From positions 10,958,454 through 11,022,453 of the forward strand of contig ML664161.1 of assembly GCA_007570785.1 (NCBI GenBank): a stretch of 64,000 nucleotides of DNA. The letters run 5' to 3'. Each line of letters starts with the position of its first letter. Within the stretch, counting starts at the first letter, position 1. Of the stretch, positions 21,878 to 32,449 are shown in pieces. The notes below the pieces were generated by a model. The model did not search any database, was not told the DNA's origin, and saw only the letters and a program-made list of their open reading frames with translations. A program made the translations under genes and the position numbers. The DNA is from Antilocapra americana. Taxonomy: Eukaryota > Chordata > Mammalia > Artiodactyla > Antilocapridae.

Positions 21878-22115
21878 TTTCAAGCAGAAACAAGTAGCTG
21901 AATATGGCCAAAAGACAGAGTATGAGTCAGGGCAAGGTGAATCACAAGATTAAAGAGACTAGCAGAAGCCAAATCATGGAGGTCCTTGTAATTTATGCCA
22001 TGGAGTTTTATTTTGGAACCAGTGGATAGTCATCCATATTTTAAACACATCTATTTATAAAGATTAATCTATTACTTGTGAAAATGTTTCAGAAATATTA
22101 TTAATAGTCTGTGAA
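21878..22115 (-). mobile_element. L2 LINE fragment, antisense
   Basis: 'caagcagaaacaagtagctg', 'aatcatggaggtccttgtaa' and 'ccatggagttttattttgg' are the complement of L2 3' ORF2 text ('catgtagggccttgtaggccatgg...tggcttttac'). Confidence 0.65.
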
Positions 22116-22424
22116 TATGAACACTAACAAACACAGACTAGATTGTCAGTTTAAGAAAGTACATGCCCTGTAAGTGCGCTTGTTTTGCTGGTATGCATCC
22201 TCTTTAGTCTCTGGAAAGTCTGAAGAACTAACTGCTTAGATTATCACTTCACTTTACTGAAATCAAAGCAACCCATCCTGGATAATGGCTTGTCTCAACA
22301 TATTATCAGTCAGGGGTTACTTTCTAGTCAGCAGCTTCAGTGGCTCTGGCTTTATTTAGAAAGATTTCATTTTTTCCCTGAAATGCTTCATCTGAGCACT
22401 CTGTGCATGGCTAACCTTTGTGCT

Positions 22425-22515
22425 TATAAAGATTACTTAGAGTCTTTAATTATAAGAACCCTGAGTGAGATGAGTTAATACATTTGCCAAGCTCACACAG
22501 CTATATAGTACTAAG
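22425..22515 (-). mobile_element. MIR SINE remnant
   Basis: 'gatgagttaatacatttgcc' followed by 'aagctcacacagctatatag' matches antisense MIR with an internal deletion. Confidence 0.5.
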
Positions 22516-22972
22516 ATCAAAAAAAAAGACCTACACATTTTTTCGATTAGTGATTCTTTTCAGAACACTTTTGACAGGCCAACTACTGGCCATGCTGAAA
22601 AGAAACTAGAAAAAGGTGGTATAGTGCCTAATGTTTGATTACAACTATTTCCATAGAAATACTGCTAGATTTGGCAAATCCTGACATTTTGATGATCTAT
22701 CATTGTAATTCAATATTATATTTGTTACAGAAAATATATATCTCATGTTCATAAAACACAACAAAGGTAGAAAAGAGCTTCACAATGTAAGGTTTACTCA
22801 CTTTATATTTATACATATATATATATATATACATAAATATATTCATACACACACACACTTATTTTCATATTGAACTCCTACATTGAAGGGCATTTGTAAA
22901 ATGAGAGTAGAATGGGATTAGCTTTGACTTTTTCTTTTTTGTCACTGAAAATTGTTTATTAAAACACAAACC
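22516..22972. other. Unassigned sequence with TA and CA microsatellites
   Basis: A (TA)n run and a short (CA)n run lie at 22811-22859. Nothing else is recognised. Confidence 0.6.
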
Positions 22973-23547
22973 AGACCTCCCTGATGGCGCAATGGATAAG
23001 AATCCACCAGCCAATGCAGGGGACATGGGTTTGATCCCTAGTCCAGGAAAATTCCACATGCCACAGAGCAACAACTACTGAGCACGACAATTACTGAGCC
23101 CATGTACCTCGAGCCTATGCTCCGCAAAAAGAGAAGCTACTGCAATGAGACAGAGAAAGCAATGGCACCCCGCTCCAGTACTCCTGCCTGGAAAATCCCA
23201 TGGACGACGGAGCCTGGTGGGCTGCAGTCCATGGGGTCGCTACGAGTTGGGCATGGCAGAGCAACTTCACTTTCACTTTTCACATTCCTGTATTGGAGAA
23301 GGAAATGGCAACCCACTCCAGTGTTCTTGCCTGGAGAATCCCAGGGATGAGGGAGCCTGGTGGGCTGCTGTCTATGGGTTGGCATAGAGTCGGACATGAC
23401 TGAAGTGACTTAGCAGCAGCAGCAACTGCAACAAGAAGCCCACACACCACAATGAAGGGTAGCCCCTACCTGCCGTAACTAGAGAAAGCCTGTACAAGGC
23501 AGCAAAGACCCAGCACAGCCAAAAATAAATACATAAATTTTAAAAAA
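22973..23547 (+). mobile_element. CHR-type SINE, split by a Bov-A2 insertion
   Basis: The left part (22973-23150) has the head 'ccagacctccctgatggcgc' and the tandem 'acaactactgag' units. The right part (23425-23547) continues with 'gaagcccacacaccacaatg', 'taactagagaaagcctg' and the terminal 'agcacagccaaaaataaatac'. The two halves make one complete CHR element once the Bov-A2 and one copy of its target duplication are removed. Confidence 0.92.
23151..23424 (+). mobile_element. Bov-A2 dimeric SINE with target-site duplication
   Basis: Two related Bov-A units lie in tandem ('ggcaccccgctccagtactcctgcctgg' and 'ggcaacccactccagtgttcttgcctgg' regions), joined by the linker 'cttcactttcacttttcac' and ending in an AGC run. 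Flanking repeats ACTGCAATGAGA (23139-23150) and ACTGCAACAAGA (23425-23436) match at 10 of 12 positions. The frames across it are composition artefacts. Confidence 0.93.
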
Positions 23548-24998
23548 CACATATAGCAATGGACAGTGAAAACATCCTTCTTTTTTTTAACTTTCTGGTA
23601 GGAGTAAGGTGAGGCATAGAAGAGTTAGGGGCAGATGGAAACAGCACAGAAGGACAGAAACTCTACCTGGCCCTCCAGCTTTCCTGGAGACATGTTCAGT
23701 GCCTCTCAAATTTTGGGAAACAGCATATTATAGTGAAAAGGCTATTAACTCTAAAAACACTACCACAGGGTGTTAAATGGGGCTTGTCCTATTGCCTCTA
23801 AATTTCAGCTGAAGCCCCAAGGCTGAGAAAAAATGGATAATAGGTACTTCCTACATTCTAAAGAAAGGGGTTAGACATATCTGTGTGGTACTAACTTATG
23901 ACAGCAAAATCAATGCAGCAATGGACCCCTACTTCCTAGCTATATAAGAAAGCACTAATACATCAGAGCGGGTAACCAAGGTAATCATCAGCCTTGTCGA
24001 AGTATGCCCCCTTCCACATCATGGTAAGTAGAAGAAATAAGAGAATTGACATCAATATTAACAGTATCTTAAAGGGGCACACTGGGGATCTCACTCCCCA
24101 GCTGGTTATGTGGAGAACCTGACATATATTCCCAGGACCTATACACACATTGAAGCCAGTCACTGCCTCTCATATGTAGAGTGCAAAAAATGGGAAGATG
24201 GGGGAACTGGGAGAATGGGAGGGTGCAAGAAGCAGACTGCACTTAGATGGTTTTGTGAAGCAAGAAGATTTGAGTTCCTTCATGACAAATGGATTTCTTT
24301 GAAGGTAGGGTTTGAAACATACTTCCTGTGGGATGGTGGGCATTCCCACAGGAAGAAGCTGAAAAGTACCTTGCTGTAGGAAAGTTGAAGTTTCAAGAAG
24401 TCAGCCAGAACATGAATCCCCTGTGTCAGACAGCATTTAGACATTTGCCATCAAAGAGGATATCACGAGATGAACTACAGAGCCTACTGTAAGACAGACA
24501 TTGCCTTTTCCTCCTACCCCATCTTCCTCCAGCCCCAACTAAGCCGATCTCCCGCTACCCCAGTCAACAGACACACACACAGATACATTGGAGCAAACAG
24601 GTGCTGAGGAAATGGAGAGGAGTGAAAGCCTCCAATCAGTAGCTCATTCAAATCTCTGATGCCCAGCTCCTACCTCAGCTATGTAGGGGAAGAACTTTGA
24701 ATAAGATGGATGTTTGAAGGTTTGTTTTAAGAAGGATCTGACTTGGTAATACCTGGAAATCAAAAGTAGTCTTGGGCTGCAAGTGACTCAAAAGTTGTGC
24801 AATCTCCTGACCAAGGGATGGGGACAGGCAGAGGACCTTTCTAGAATGCAAACCTAGAAGAAAAATGTTGTGTTCTGATTATAACCTAACAGAATATCAC
24901 TCATACAATAAAGTGGTTACATACAGAGAAGTCTGAATATCAATATTGTCACTTCAGATTTGTTTGAACCCGTCTTCAGTTATGGTAAAAATTGAACA
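23548..24998. other. Unassigned sequence with one perfect hairpin
   Basis: No gene or confident repeat. A perfect 12-bp inverted repeat lies at 24322-24355. The 89-codon frame at 24110-24379 shows no known domain. Confidence 0.45.
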
Positions 24999-25165
24999 CA
25001 GAAGAAGAGGGCAAGAGACAATTAGATGGCTGGATGGCATCACCAGTGCAATGGATATGAATTTGGGCAAACTCCAGGTTTTGGGTAAGGGACAGGGGAG
25101 CCTGGCATGCTGCAGTCCATGGGGTCACTCGGACATGATGAGGCAACTGAACAACAACAGCAATC
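24999..25165 (+). mobile_element. Short BovB/Bov-tA 3'-tail fragment, sense
   Basis: 'agatggctggatggcatcacc' and 'gggagcctggcatgctgcag' are BovB 3' text, ending in 'gaggcaactgaacaacaac'. Truncated at both coding and tail level. Confidence 0.8.
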
Positions 25166-26083
25166 TTAATTTATAAAAATGGGGTAATGAGATCTATACC
25201 ATAGGCTGAGAAATAACTAGGTAATGCATCTATAACATGTAGCACATAATGTGCAATAATATTGTTTCTTCTGACTTCTTCTCTTAGTTGCCATACTTTG
25301 AAAAAAGAAAGAGTTAAGGCAGCTTATATTTAGGTTGCTTACTTAGAAGCTGAAAATCAAAATAATAAGAAGCAAAGAGTGGCATACAAGCCAACAACAT
25401 ATTAAGAACAAGATTTATTAATATGATTAAGCCTCAAACTTGAATTTATTAATGACTAAAACAAAAAGCAGCAGCAGAACAAAATAGTTACAAATTTCTT
25501 ATCATCTGCTTAAAGTAAATTTTCCCATTCTTCAAGAGAGAGAAACTCTTTTGGGGTACTAAAAGATGAAAATAATTTTATTATATAAAATATCCAAGAG
25601 ACTCCCTATAATTTATGCTGGTTAGAGATTCCAAAACTGTATAACCCAATTATATTGCAAACGTTCTTTTTTTGGGGGTAGGGGGAGGTCTATATTTGAA
25701 ATTCAGAAAGCTGTTAAAGATCAGTCCATAAAAACTGTTTAAGTACAATATGGCTTTTTATGGTACTATCTTTATTCTCTTGAGTTCTATTTCCTGGTAG
25801 AGCAGGGATCTTGAATATATCCTCTGTGGGGGGGTAGGGGCGGGGGGGTGGGGGAGCACCCATGCAAACTCCTGCACAAGAACAGGATTTTTTTTTAATC
25901 TCTTTTTCTTGTGATTGATTAAATCTATTTTCAGTTCTCTTTTTGTTCCACAGTGTTGCCCACCCAAGCCTAGCCCACAAAAAAAGTGTTCCATGTTTTC
26001 AAATTATTTGCTTTCTTTTCTCCAAACAAAAATTCGTATTGCCAAGGCCAAGCTGAGTTTAAGAGGAAAGCAATCTTACTAGA
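25166..26083. other. Unassigned AT-rich sequence with G-rich islands
   Basis: No gene or repeat recognised. G-rich tracts lie at 25674-25688 and 25828-25854. Confidence 0.5.
25828..25854 (+). other. G-quadruplex-capable tract
   Basis: Four consecutive G runs of 7, 4, 7 and 5 bases are separated by loops of 2, 1 and 1 bases. This satisfies the usual G3+N1-7 pattern with ease. It sits in otherwise AT-rich DNA. Confidence 0.8.
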
Positions 26084-26092
26084 TGAATTCAT

Positions 26093-26308
26093 GAAATGAA
26101 AGTGTTAGCCACTCAGTCGTGTCCAACTCTTTGACACCATGGACCTGTAGCCTGCCAGGCTTCTCTGTCCATGGAATTTTCCAGGCAAAAATACTGGAGT
26201 GGATAGCCATTTCCTTCTCCATGGAATTTTCCTAACCCAGGGATCAAGCCCCGGCCTGCTGCATTGCAGGCAGATTATTTACCATGTGTGCCACCAGGGA
26301 AGCCCCAG
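26093..26308 (-). mobile_element. Bov-tA SINE, antisense, with perfect target-site duplication
   Basis: A full-length minus-strand copy: complement of the tail 'gttagccactcagtcgtgtcc' at the left and of the head 'gccaccagggaagcccc' at the right. It is flanked by the exact 9-bp repeat TGAATTCAT (26084-26092 and 26309-26317). Confidence 0.95.
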
Positions 26309-26317
26309 TGAATTCAT

Positions 26318-27381
26318 ACTAAAATGAAAATAGCTAAAACCCAAATATAAATGTTCACAATCTTATCAGAGTGTTCATTTTTGAGCCCAAATATTCTAAT
26401 TGTAAGAATTTCACAAAAATGAAATAAAAAAAAACGATACCTAAGCTCAATCAGCATGGCCTATCCATTTAAGCTCTAAGTCTTTGTATAGCACCCATGC
26501 AGTGATTTCCTAAGCTGAAAGGATAGAGAGAAAGGGAGAGGAGTCATTTTATTTTCCATGTAGCGTGACTTGTGGGATCTTAGTTCCTAGACCAGTGACC
26601 CTCAGCAGTGAAAGTGTAGAGTCCTAATCACTGAAACACCAGAGGATTCCCAAGAACAGTCCATTTATGCCAGGGCAGTGTATGAAGTGGGCCTTTTTCC
26701 TTTGAAGATTGACTTCTTTTATAACAAAATCTCATTCAATATATACCTCTCATCTATATTGCATTTTTAATTAAGTTGGATCATTTACATTTCTGAGTAT
26801 ACTTAAATTACTCATAATTAAGCTAAATGAGAAAGGAAAGTCTGCAAAACAATAATCTCACTGGGAAAAAACTACTTAATTTATCAAATGAGAATGTGCT
26901 ATGAATTACCTAGGACCAAGTATCATCTTAAAAATAGAGAGGCCAGCAAAGCAAAGGTAATACATTCTTCAAGGGAGATTTATATTCCTGTTTTCCCCAA
27001 AATTTTCAGTGTTTTGGAATGGACAATCAATCTGTTTACTTATGTGTGATTAATGATTTTCAGAGCATCTGTGCTCTGCATTTAGAGAATTTTAAAAGGA
27101 GTGAATTGTCCCTGCAGCCAGCAATGCTGAACAGACTCGAGGGAGTTGAACAATAGGAGCAATGAGATAGTTGTCAGCTACCCTTGATAACTTAGCATTT
27201 CCCCTGTGAATTAAGGCATTTTATTTAATAAAAGTAGGGGGCAAACCATTGTTGAAGTGGTTTTGAAACAGAAACAAGTTCCTAAAATTAATCTAATTCC
27301 TCCTAAGTTTTTAGAGGCTGCCTGGTATGATGGCTCCACAAATGGAAGTCTGGATTCTAATACTGTCTGTTAGGAAATCTT
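26318..27381. other. Mostly unassigned; one CHR SINE fragment
   Basis: 26551-26650 is an antisense CHR-type SINE fragment ('cttgtgggatcttagttcc', 'gtgtagagtcctaatcactg', 'ccagaggattcc'). The rest is unrecognised and AT-rich. Confidence 0.6.
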
Positions 27382-27610
27382 TGTGTGTGCATGCATGCTC
27401 AGTCACCTCAGTCCTGTCGTACTCTTTGTGACTCTATGGACCATAGCTCTCCAGGCTGCTCTGTCCATGGGATTCTCTAGGCAAGAATAATCGAGTGGGT
27501 TCCCATTTCCTCCTCCAGAGAATCTTCCTGACTTAGGAAGTGAAATTTTGTCACCTATGTCTCCTGCATTGGAATGTGGATTCTTTACCACTGAGCCACC
27601 GGGGAAGCCC
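27382..27610 (-). mobile_element. Bov-tA SINE, antisense
   Basis: Complement of the SINE tail at the left ('atgctcagtcacctcagtcctgtcg') through to the head at the right ('actgagccaccggggaagccc'). It carries about 20 extra bases in the B-box region ('aggaagtgaaattttgtcacc'). It abuts the 5' edge of the long BovB with only a few bases between. Confidence 0.9.
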
Positions 27611-27826
27611 AATGGACAGACTGTGGTCCACTGGAGAAGGGAATGGCAAACCACTTCAGTATTCTTGCCTTGAGAACACCATGAACAGTATGAAAAGGCA
27701 AAAAGATAGGACACGGAAAGATGAACTCCCCAGGTTGGTAGGTGCCCAATATGATACTGGAAATCAGTGGAGAAATAACTCCAGAAAGAATGAAGGGTTG
27801 GAGCCAAAGCAAAAACAATACCCGTT

Positions 27827-28825
27827 GTGGATGTGACTGGTGATAGAAGCAAGGTCCGATGCTGTAAAGAGCAATATTGCATAGGAACCTGGAATGTTAG
27901 GTCCATGAATCAAGGCAAATTGGCAGTAGTCAAACAGGAGATGGCAAGAGTGAATGTCAACATTCTAGGAACCATCGAACTAAGAAGGACTGGAATGAGT
28001 GAACTTAACTCAGATGACCATAATATCTACTACTATGGGCAGGAATCTAGTAGAAGAAATGGAGTAACCATCATAGTCAACAAAAGAGTCCGAAATGCAG
28101 TACTTGGATACAATCTCAAAAATGACAGAATGATCTCTGTTCATTTCCAAGGCAAACCATTCAGTATCACTGTAATCCAAGCCTATGCCCCAACTAGTAA
28201 TGCTGAACAAGATGAAGTTGAATGGTTCTATGAAGACCTACAAGACCTTATAGAACTAACACCCCCAAAAGATGTCTTTTTCATTATAGGGGACTGGAAT
28301 GCAAAAGTAGGAAGTCAATAAACACCTGAAGTAACAGGTAAATTTGGCCTTGGAGTACAGAATAAAGCAAGGCAAAGGCTAATAGAGTTTTGTGAAGAGA
28401 ATGCACTGGTCATAACAAACCCCTTCTCCCAGCAACACAAGAGAAGACTCGACACATGGACATCATCAGATGGTCAATACCAGAATCAGATTGATTACAT
28501 TCTTTGCAGCCAAAGATGGAGAAGCTCTATCCAGTCAGCAAAAACAAGACTGGGAACAGAATGTGGCTCAGATCCCAAACTCCTTATTGTCAAATTCAGC
28601 CTTAAATTGAAGAAAGTAGGGGAAACCACTAGACCATTCAGGTATGACCTAAATCAAATCCCTTATGATTATACGGTGGAAGTGAGCAATAAATTTAAGG
28701 CACTAGATCTGATAGACAGAGTGCCTGATGAACTATGGATGGAAGTTTGTGACATTATACAAGAGACAGGGATTAAGACCATCCCCATGGAAAATAAATG
28801 TGAAAAAGACAAAATGGCTGTGTGA
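27827..28825 (+). pseudogene. BovB ORF2 apurinic-type endonuclease region, inactivated
   Basis: This is the N-terminal domain of BovB ORF2, which in live elements nicks target DNA for target-primed reverse transcription. The frame holds 'CIGTWNVRSMNQGK', a conserved Glu in 'GTIELRRTG', and 'FIIGDWNAKVGSQ'. It then meets a TAA at 28319-28321, where active copies have a Glu codon. The same frame continues open to 28825, so one substitution accounts for the break. The terminal catalytic triplet Ser-Asp-His is Ser-Asp-Pro here (codon 28574-28576), a second independent loss. Near 28800 the frame shifts away from the 'KWLCEEALQIA' linker, which continues in the frame at 28728-29012. Confidence 0.92.
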
Positions 28826-29289
28826 GGAGGCCTTACAAATAGCTGTGAATAGAAGAGAAGTGAAAAGCAAAGGAGAAAAGGAAAGATATTCCCATCTGTA
28901 TGCAGAGTTCCAAAGAATAGCAAGGAGAGGTAAGAAAGCCTTCCTCAGTGATCAAGGCAAAGAAATAGAGGAAAACAACAGAATGGGAAAGACTAGAGAA
29001 CAAGAACATTAGAGATACCAAAGGAACATGTCATGCAAAGATGGGTTTGATAAAGGACAGAAATGTTATGGACCTAACAGAAGCAGAAGATATTAAAAAG
29101 AGGTGGCAAGAATACATAAAAAAACTATACAAAAAATATCTTCATGACCCAGATCATCATGATGGCATGATCACTCACCTAGAGCCGGACATCTTGGAAT
29201 GTGAAGTCAAGTGGCCTTAGAAAGCATCACTATGAACAAAGCTAGTGGAGGTGATGCAATTCCAGATATGCTATTTCAAATCCTGAAAG

Positions 29290-30494
29290 ATGATGCTGTC
29301 AAAGTGCTGCACTCAATATGCCAGCAAATTTGGAAAACTTAGCAATGGCCACAGGACTGGAAAAGGTCAGTTTTCATTCCAATCCCCAAAAAAAGGCAAT
29401 GCCAAAGAAAACTTGAACTACTGCACAATCTCATTCTTCTCACACACTAGTAAAGTGATGCTCAAAATTCTCCAAGCCAGGCTTCATCAATACGTGAACT
29501 GTGAACTTCCAGATGTTCAAGCTGGTTTTAGAAAAGGCAGAGGAACCAGAGATCAAATTGCCAATGGATCATCAAAAAAGCAAGAGAGTTCCAGAAAAAC
29601 ATCTATTTCTGCTTTATTGACTATGCCAAAGCCTTTGGCTGTGTGGATCATAATAAACTGTGGAAAATTCTGAAAGAGATGGGAATACCAGACCATCTTA
29701 CCTGTCTCTTGAGAAACTTGTATGCAGGTCAGGAAGCAACAGTTAGAACTGGACATGGAACAACAGACTGGTTCTAAATAGGAAAAGGAATACATCAAGG
29801 CTTTATATTGTCACCCTGCTTATTTAACTTATATGCAGAGTGCATCATGAGAAATGCTGGGCTGGATGAAGCACAAGCTGGAATCAAGATTGCTGGGAGA
29901 AATATCAGTCAACTCAGGTATGCAGATGACACCACACTTATGGCAGAAAGTGAAGAGGAACTAAAAAGCCTTTTGATGAAAATGAAAGAGGAGAGTGAAA
30001 AAATTGGCTTAAAGCTCAACATTCAGAAATCTAAGATCATGGCATCTGGTCCCCTGACTTCATGGCAAGTAGATGGGAAAACGGTGGAAACAGTGTCAGA
30101 CTTTATTTTCTTGGGCTCCAAAATCACAGATGGTGACTACACCCGTGAAATTAAAAGGTGCTTGCTCCTTGCAAGAAAAGCTATGACAAACCTAGACAGA
30201 ACAGTAAAAAGCAGAGACATTACTTTGCCAACAAAAGTCTGTTTAGTCAAGGCTATGGTTGTTCCAGTAGTCACATATGGATGTGTGAGTTGGACGATGA
30301 AGAAAGCTGAGTGCCGAAGAATTGATGCTTTTGAACTGTGGTGTTGGAGAAGACTCTTGAGAGTCCCTTGGACAGCAAGGAGATCCAACCAGTCCATCCT
30401 AAAGGATATCAGCCCTGAGTGTTCATTGGAAGGACTGATGCTGAAGCTGAAACTCCAATACTTTGGCCACCTCATGCAAAGTGTGACTCATTGA
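29290..30494 (+). pseudogene. BovB ORF2 reverse-transcriptase and C-terminal region, frameshifted
   Basis: The fingers part ('LKILQARLHQYVNCELPDVQAGFRKGRGTRD') lies in the 29290-29673 frame. The palm and C-terminal part lie in the 29808-30494 frame, with an intact catalytic YADD at 29919-29930, 'GLKLNIQKSKIM', 'FLGSKITDGDYTREIKR' and '[14 protein letters not shown]'. Between them the frame changes near 29560 and 29680. Despite the preserved YADD, the domain cannot be made as one chain from this DNA. The 229-codon uninterrupted half is the longest open frame in the window. Confidence 0.92.
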
Positions 30495-30689
30495 AAAAGC
30501 TCCTGATGCTGGGAAGGATTGAGGGCAGGAGAGGAGGGGAAGACAGAGGATGAGATGGCTGGATGGCATCCCCGACTCAATGGACATGGGTTTGGGTAGA
30601 CTCGGGGAGTTGGTGATGGATGGGGAGGCCTGGCGTGCTGCAATTCTTGAGTTTGCAAGAGTCGGACACAACTGAGCGACTGAACTGAA

Positions 30690-31834
30690 GGCTTTATTTG
30701 ATCAGTGAAGTTCTCTTGTCTCTTTATTTTCTAAACATAAAGAGTTACACTGTACTCTGTATGGCCTCCAGCATGTAAGCCTGGCTGTCTCTGAAGGCAG
30801 TAATTCCATTATCTTCTCTACCCTCCGAATTCAGTGCCTTGGGTTAATTTTCTTTCTTTCTTTCTTTTTTAATAACTAGAGCCTATAAATCTACTGTGTA
30901 ATCAAATGTATTGAGTGTACTTTCATAGTTTGTCTAAAACTATCCTTCCACCTTGTTACCTAGATTATCTACTTTTCCTTCTTAAAGTGGGCCAACTATC
31001 TTTTTCTGATCTGTTTTGGATTTTGAATTCATCATAATGAGAGCTGCAGCCCAGGTAAAAGATGAGACCACTCAGCATGAGGACGGATTGAAAAGAAGGT
31101 TGGGGAGAGCAAAGCAATACTTTAGGGTCAGACAGTAGGGGACATTAAAAAAGAGAGAGAGAGAGAGATTTTTAAAAACATAACATTAAAAAAAAAAAAA
31201 AGGTCATGAAAAAATATAGTGTCCATCCAGGAAGCCAAGAGAGGGAAGACATTTCATATGCAAAGTATGGGTGCGGTGCATCCAGGCAACAGAGTTCATG
31301 TCAAACAATAACAAAGAGATCTGACAATACGAAGACAATAATAACAAATCAATTACAGTTGAAAATGACAATATGCAAAGGATTGGAACATGCTTAGTAG
31401 ATAAGTTTCACTATATATACAAGTGAATTAAAGAGTTATAATGCCATAGACAGAAGGGAACAGGATCAAAGGAAGTTGTTTTCTGACCTAAGATTATTTT
31501 AGAATGTTTATAAAAGAAGCTAGTAGAAAGGAAGAGAAAGAAGATGAGGCAGGCAAACTGGCTAAAAGTAGCAAGAGAGGATGAAATCTGGAATCTGATA
31601 ACAATTTAAGCAAAGGTGAATCTCCTCAGTAGAGAAGACTGTTTTTTCCTAATCATTTTTAAAAATTATTTACTTTTCCTAATTAACTTTTCAAAAAACT
31701 ATGCAACAATTGTTTTCTTTCCACTCTAGGAACTCATTGACTCCTTTTTTGTTTGAAGTTCTGTTCTACCTAATCTGTATGTAAGTGCTAGCCTTTTACC
31801 ATTCTAGTGTCTCATAATGTTTACTATTAACCAT
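30690..31834. other. Unassigned sequence with simple repeats
   Basis: Short (TTTC)n at about 30852-30872, (GA)n at 31150-31169 and an A run at 31186-31201. Otherwise nothing recognisable. Confidence 0.5.
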
Positions 31835-31847
31835 CAACAAAGACTTT

Positions 31848-32436
31848 TTTTTTTTTTTTAATTTTTTTTTTTATTTATTTTTTTTTTTATTATTGTTTTT
31901 GCCATACATTGTCATGATATCACCATGCGTTTACATATGCTTCCCCTCCGGGTCCCCCCTCCCTCCTCCCTCCCCCCCGGGAAATCTCGCTGCACCAGTC
32001 CCGAGCGTCAATCCTGGGCTGGCGATTGATTAGACACATGACAATTAACATGCTTCAATGCCCTTCTCCCATATCATCCCACGCTTACCCTCATCCACAA
32101 AGTCCACAAGTCTATTCTATACATCTGCGTTCCTTTTGTTGTCTCCCATGTTGGGTTCTCATTACTGTCTTTCTAAATTCCATATATATGTGTTAATATA
32201 CTGTATTGTTGTTTTTGCTTCTGGCTTACTTCACTCTGGATAATGGGCTCCAGTTTCGTCCATCTGAGTAGAATTGCTTCAAATGAATTTTTTTTTAATG
32301 CTGAGTAATATTCCATTGTGTATATATACCACAGCTTTCTTATCCATTCGTCAGTTGATGGGCATCTAGGTTGCTTCCATGTCCTGGCTATTGTAAACAA
32401 TGCAGCGATGAACATTGGGGTGCACGTGGCTCTTTC
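31848..32436 (-). mobile_element. Ruminant L1 LINE, 5'-truncated, antisense, perfect 13-bp TSD
   Basis: A T-rich head (complement of the poly-A tail, 31848-31910) is followed by the complement of the L1 3' UTR and the last ~90 codons of ORF2, which remain open on the minus strand to the natural end '...[10 protein letters not shown]' at 32173. The element is bracketed by the exact repeat CAACAAAGACTTT at 31835-31847 and 32437-32449. The good frame, long tail and perfect duplication indicate one of the younger insertions here. Only the C-terminus of ORF2 remains, so it is non-autonomous. Confidence 0.97.
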
Positions 32437-32449
32437 CAACAAAGACTTT

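Larger units (their letters stand above)
27620..30689 (+). mobile_element. Longest BovB LINE in the window (about 3.1 kb), disabled
   Basis: The copy runs from the BovB 5' region ('tgtggtccactggagaaggg') to the tail ('actgagcgactgaactgaa') and covers the endonuclease, linker, RT and C-terminal regions of ORF2 in order. It cannot encode a working protein. There is a stop at 28319-28321, a shift near 28800-28825, a short deletion near 29010, a one-base loss near 29212, extra A bases at 29389-29395, an about 11-base deletion near 29556-29566, and a terminal frame end at 30492-30494. No clear target duplication was found. Confidence 0.96.

Noticed and set aside
27827..30494. A domesticated host gene derived from BovB
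   Set aside because: The frame is broken by a stop, several shifts and loss of a catalytic residue, and it sits in an otherwise ordinary LINE copy.
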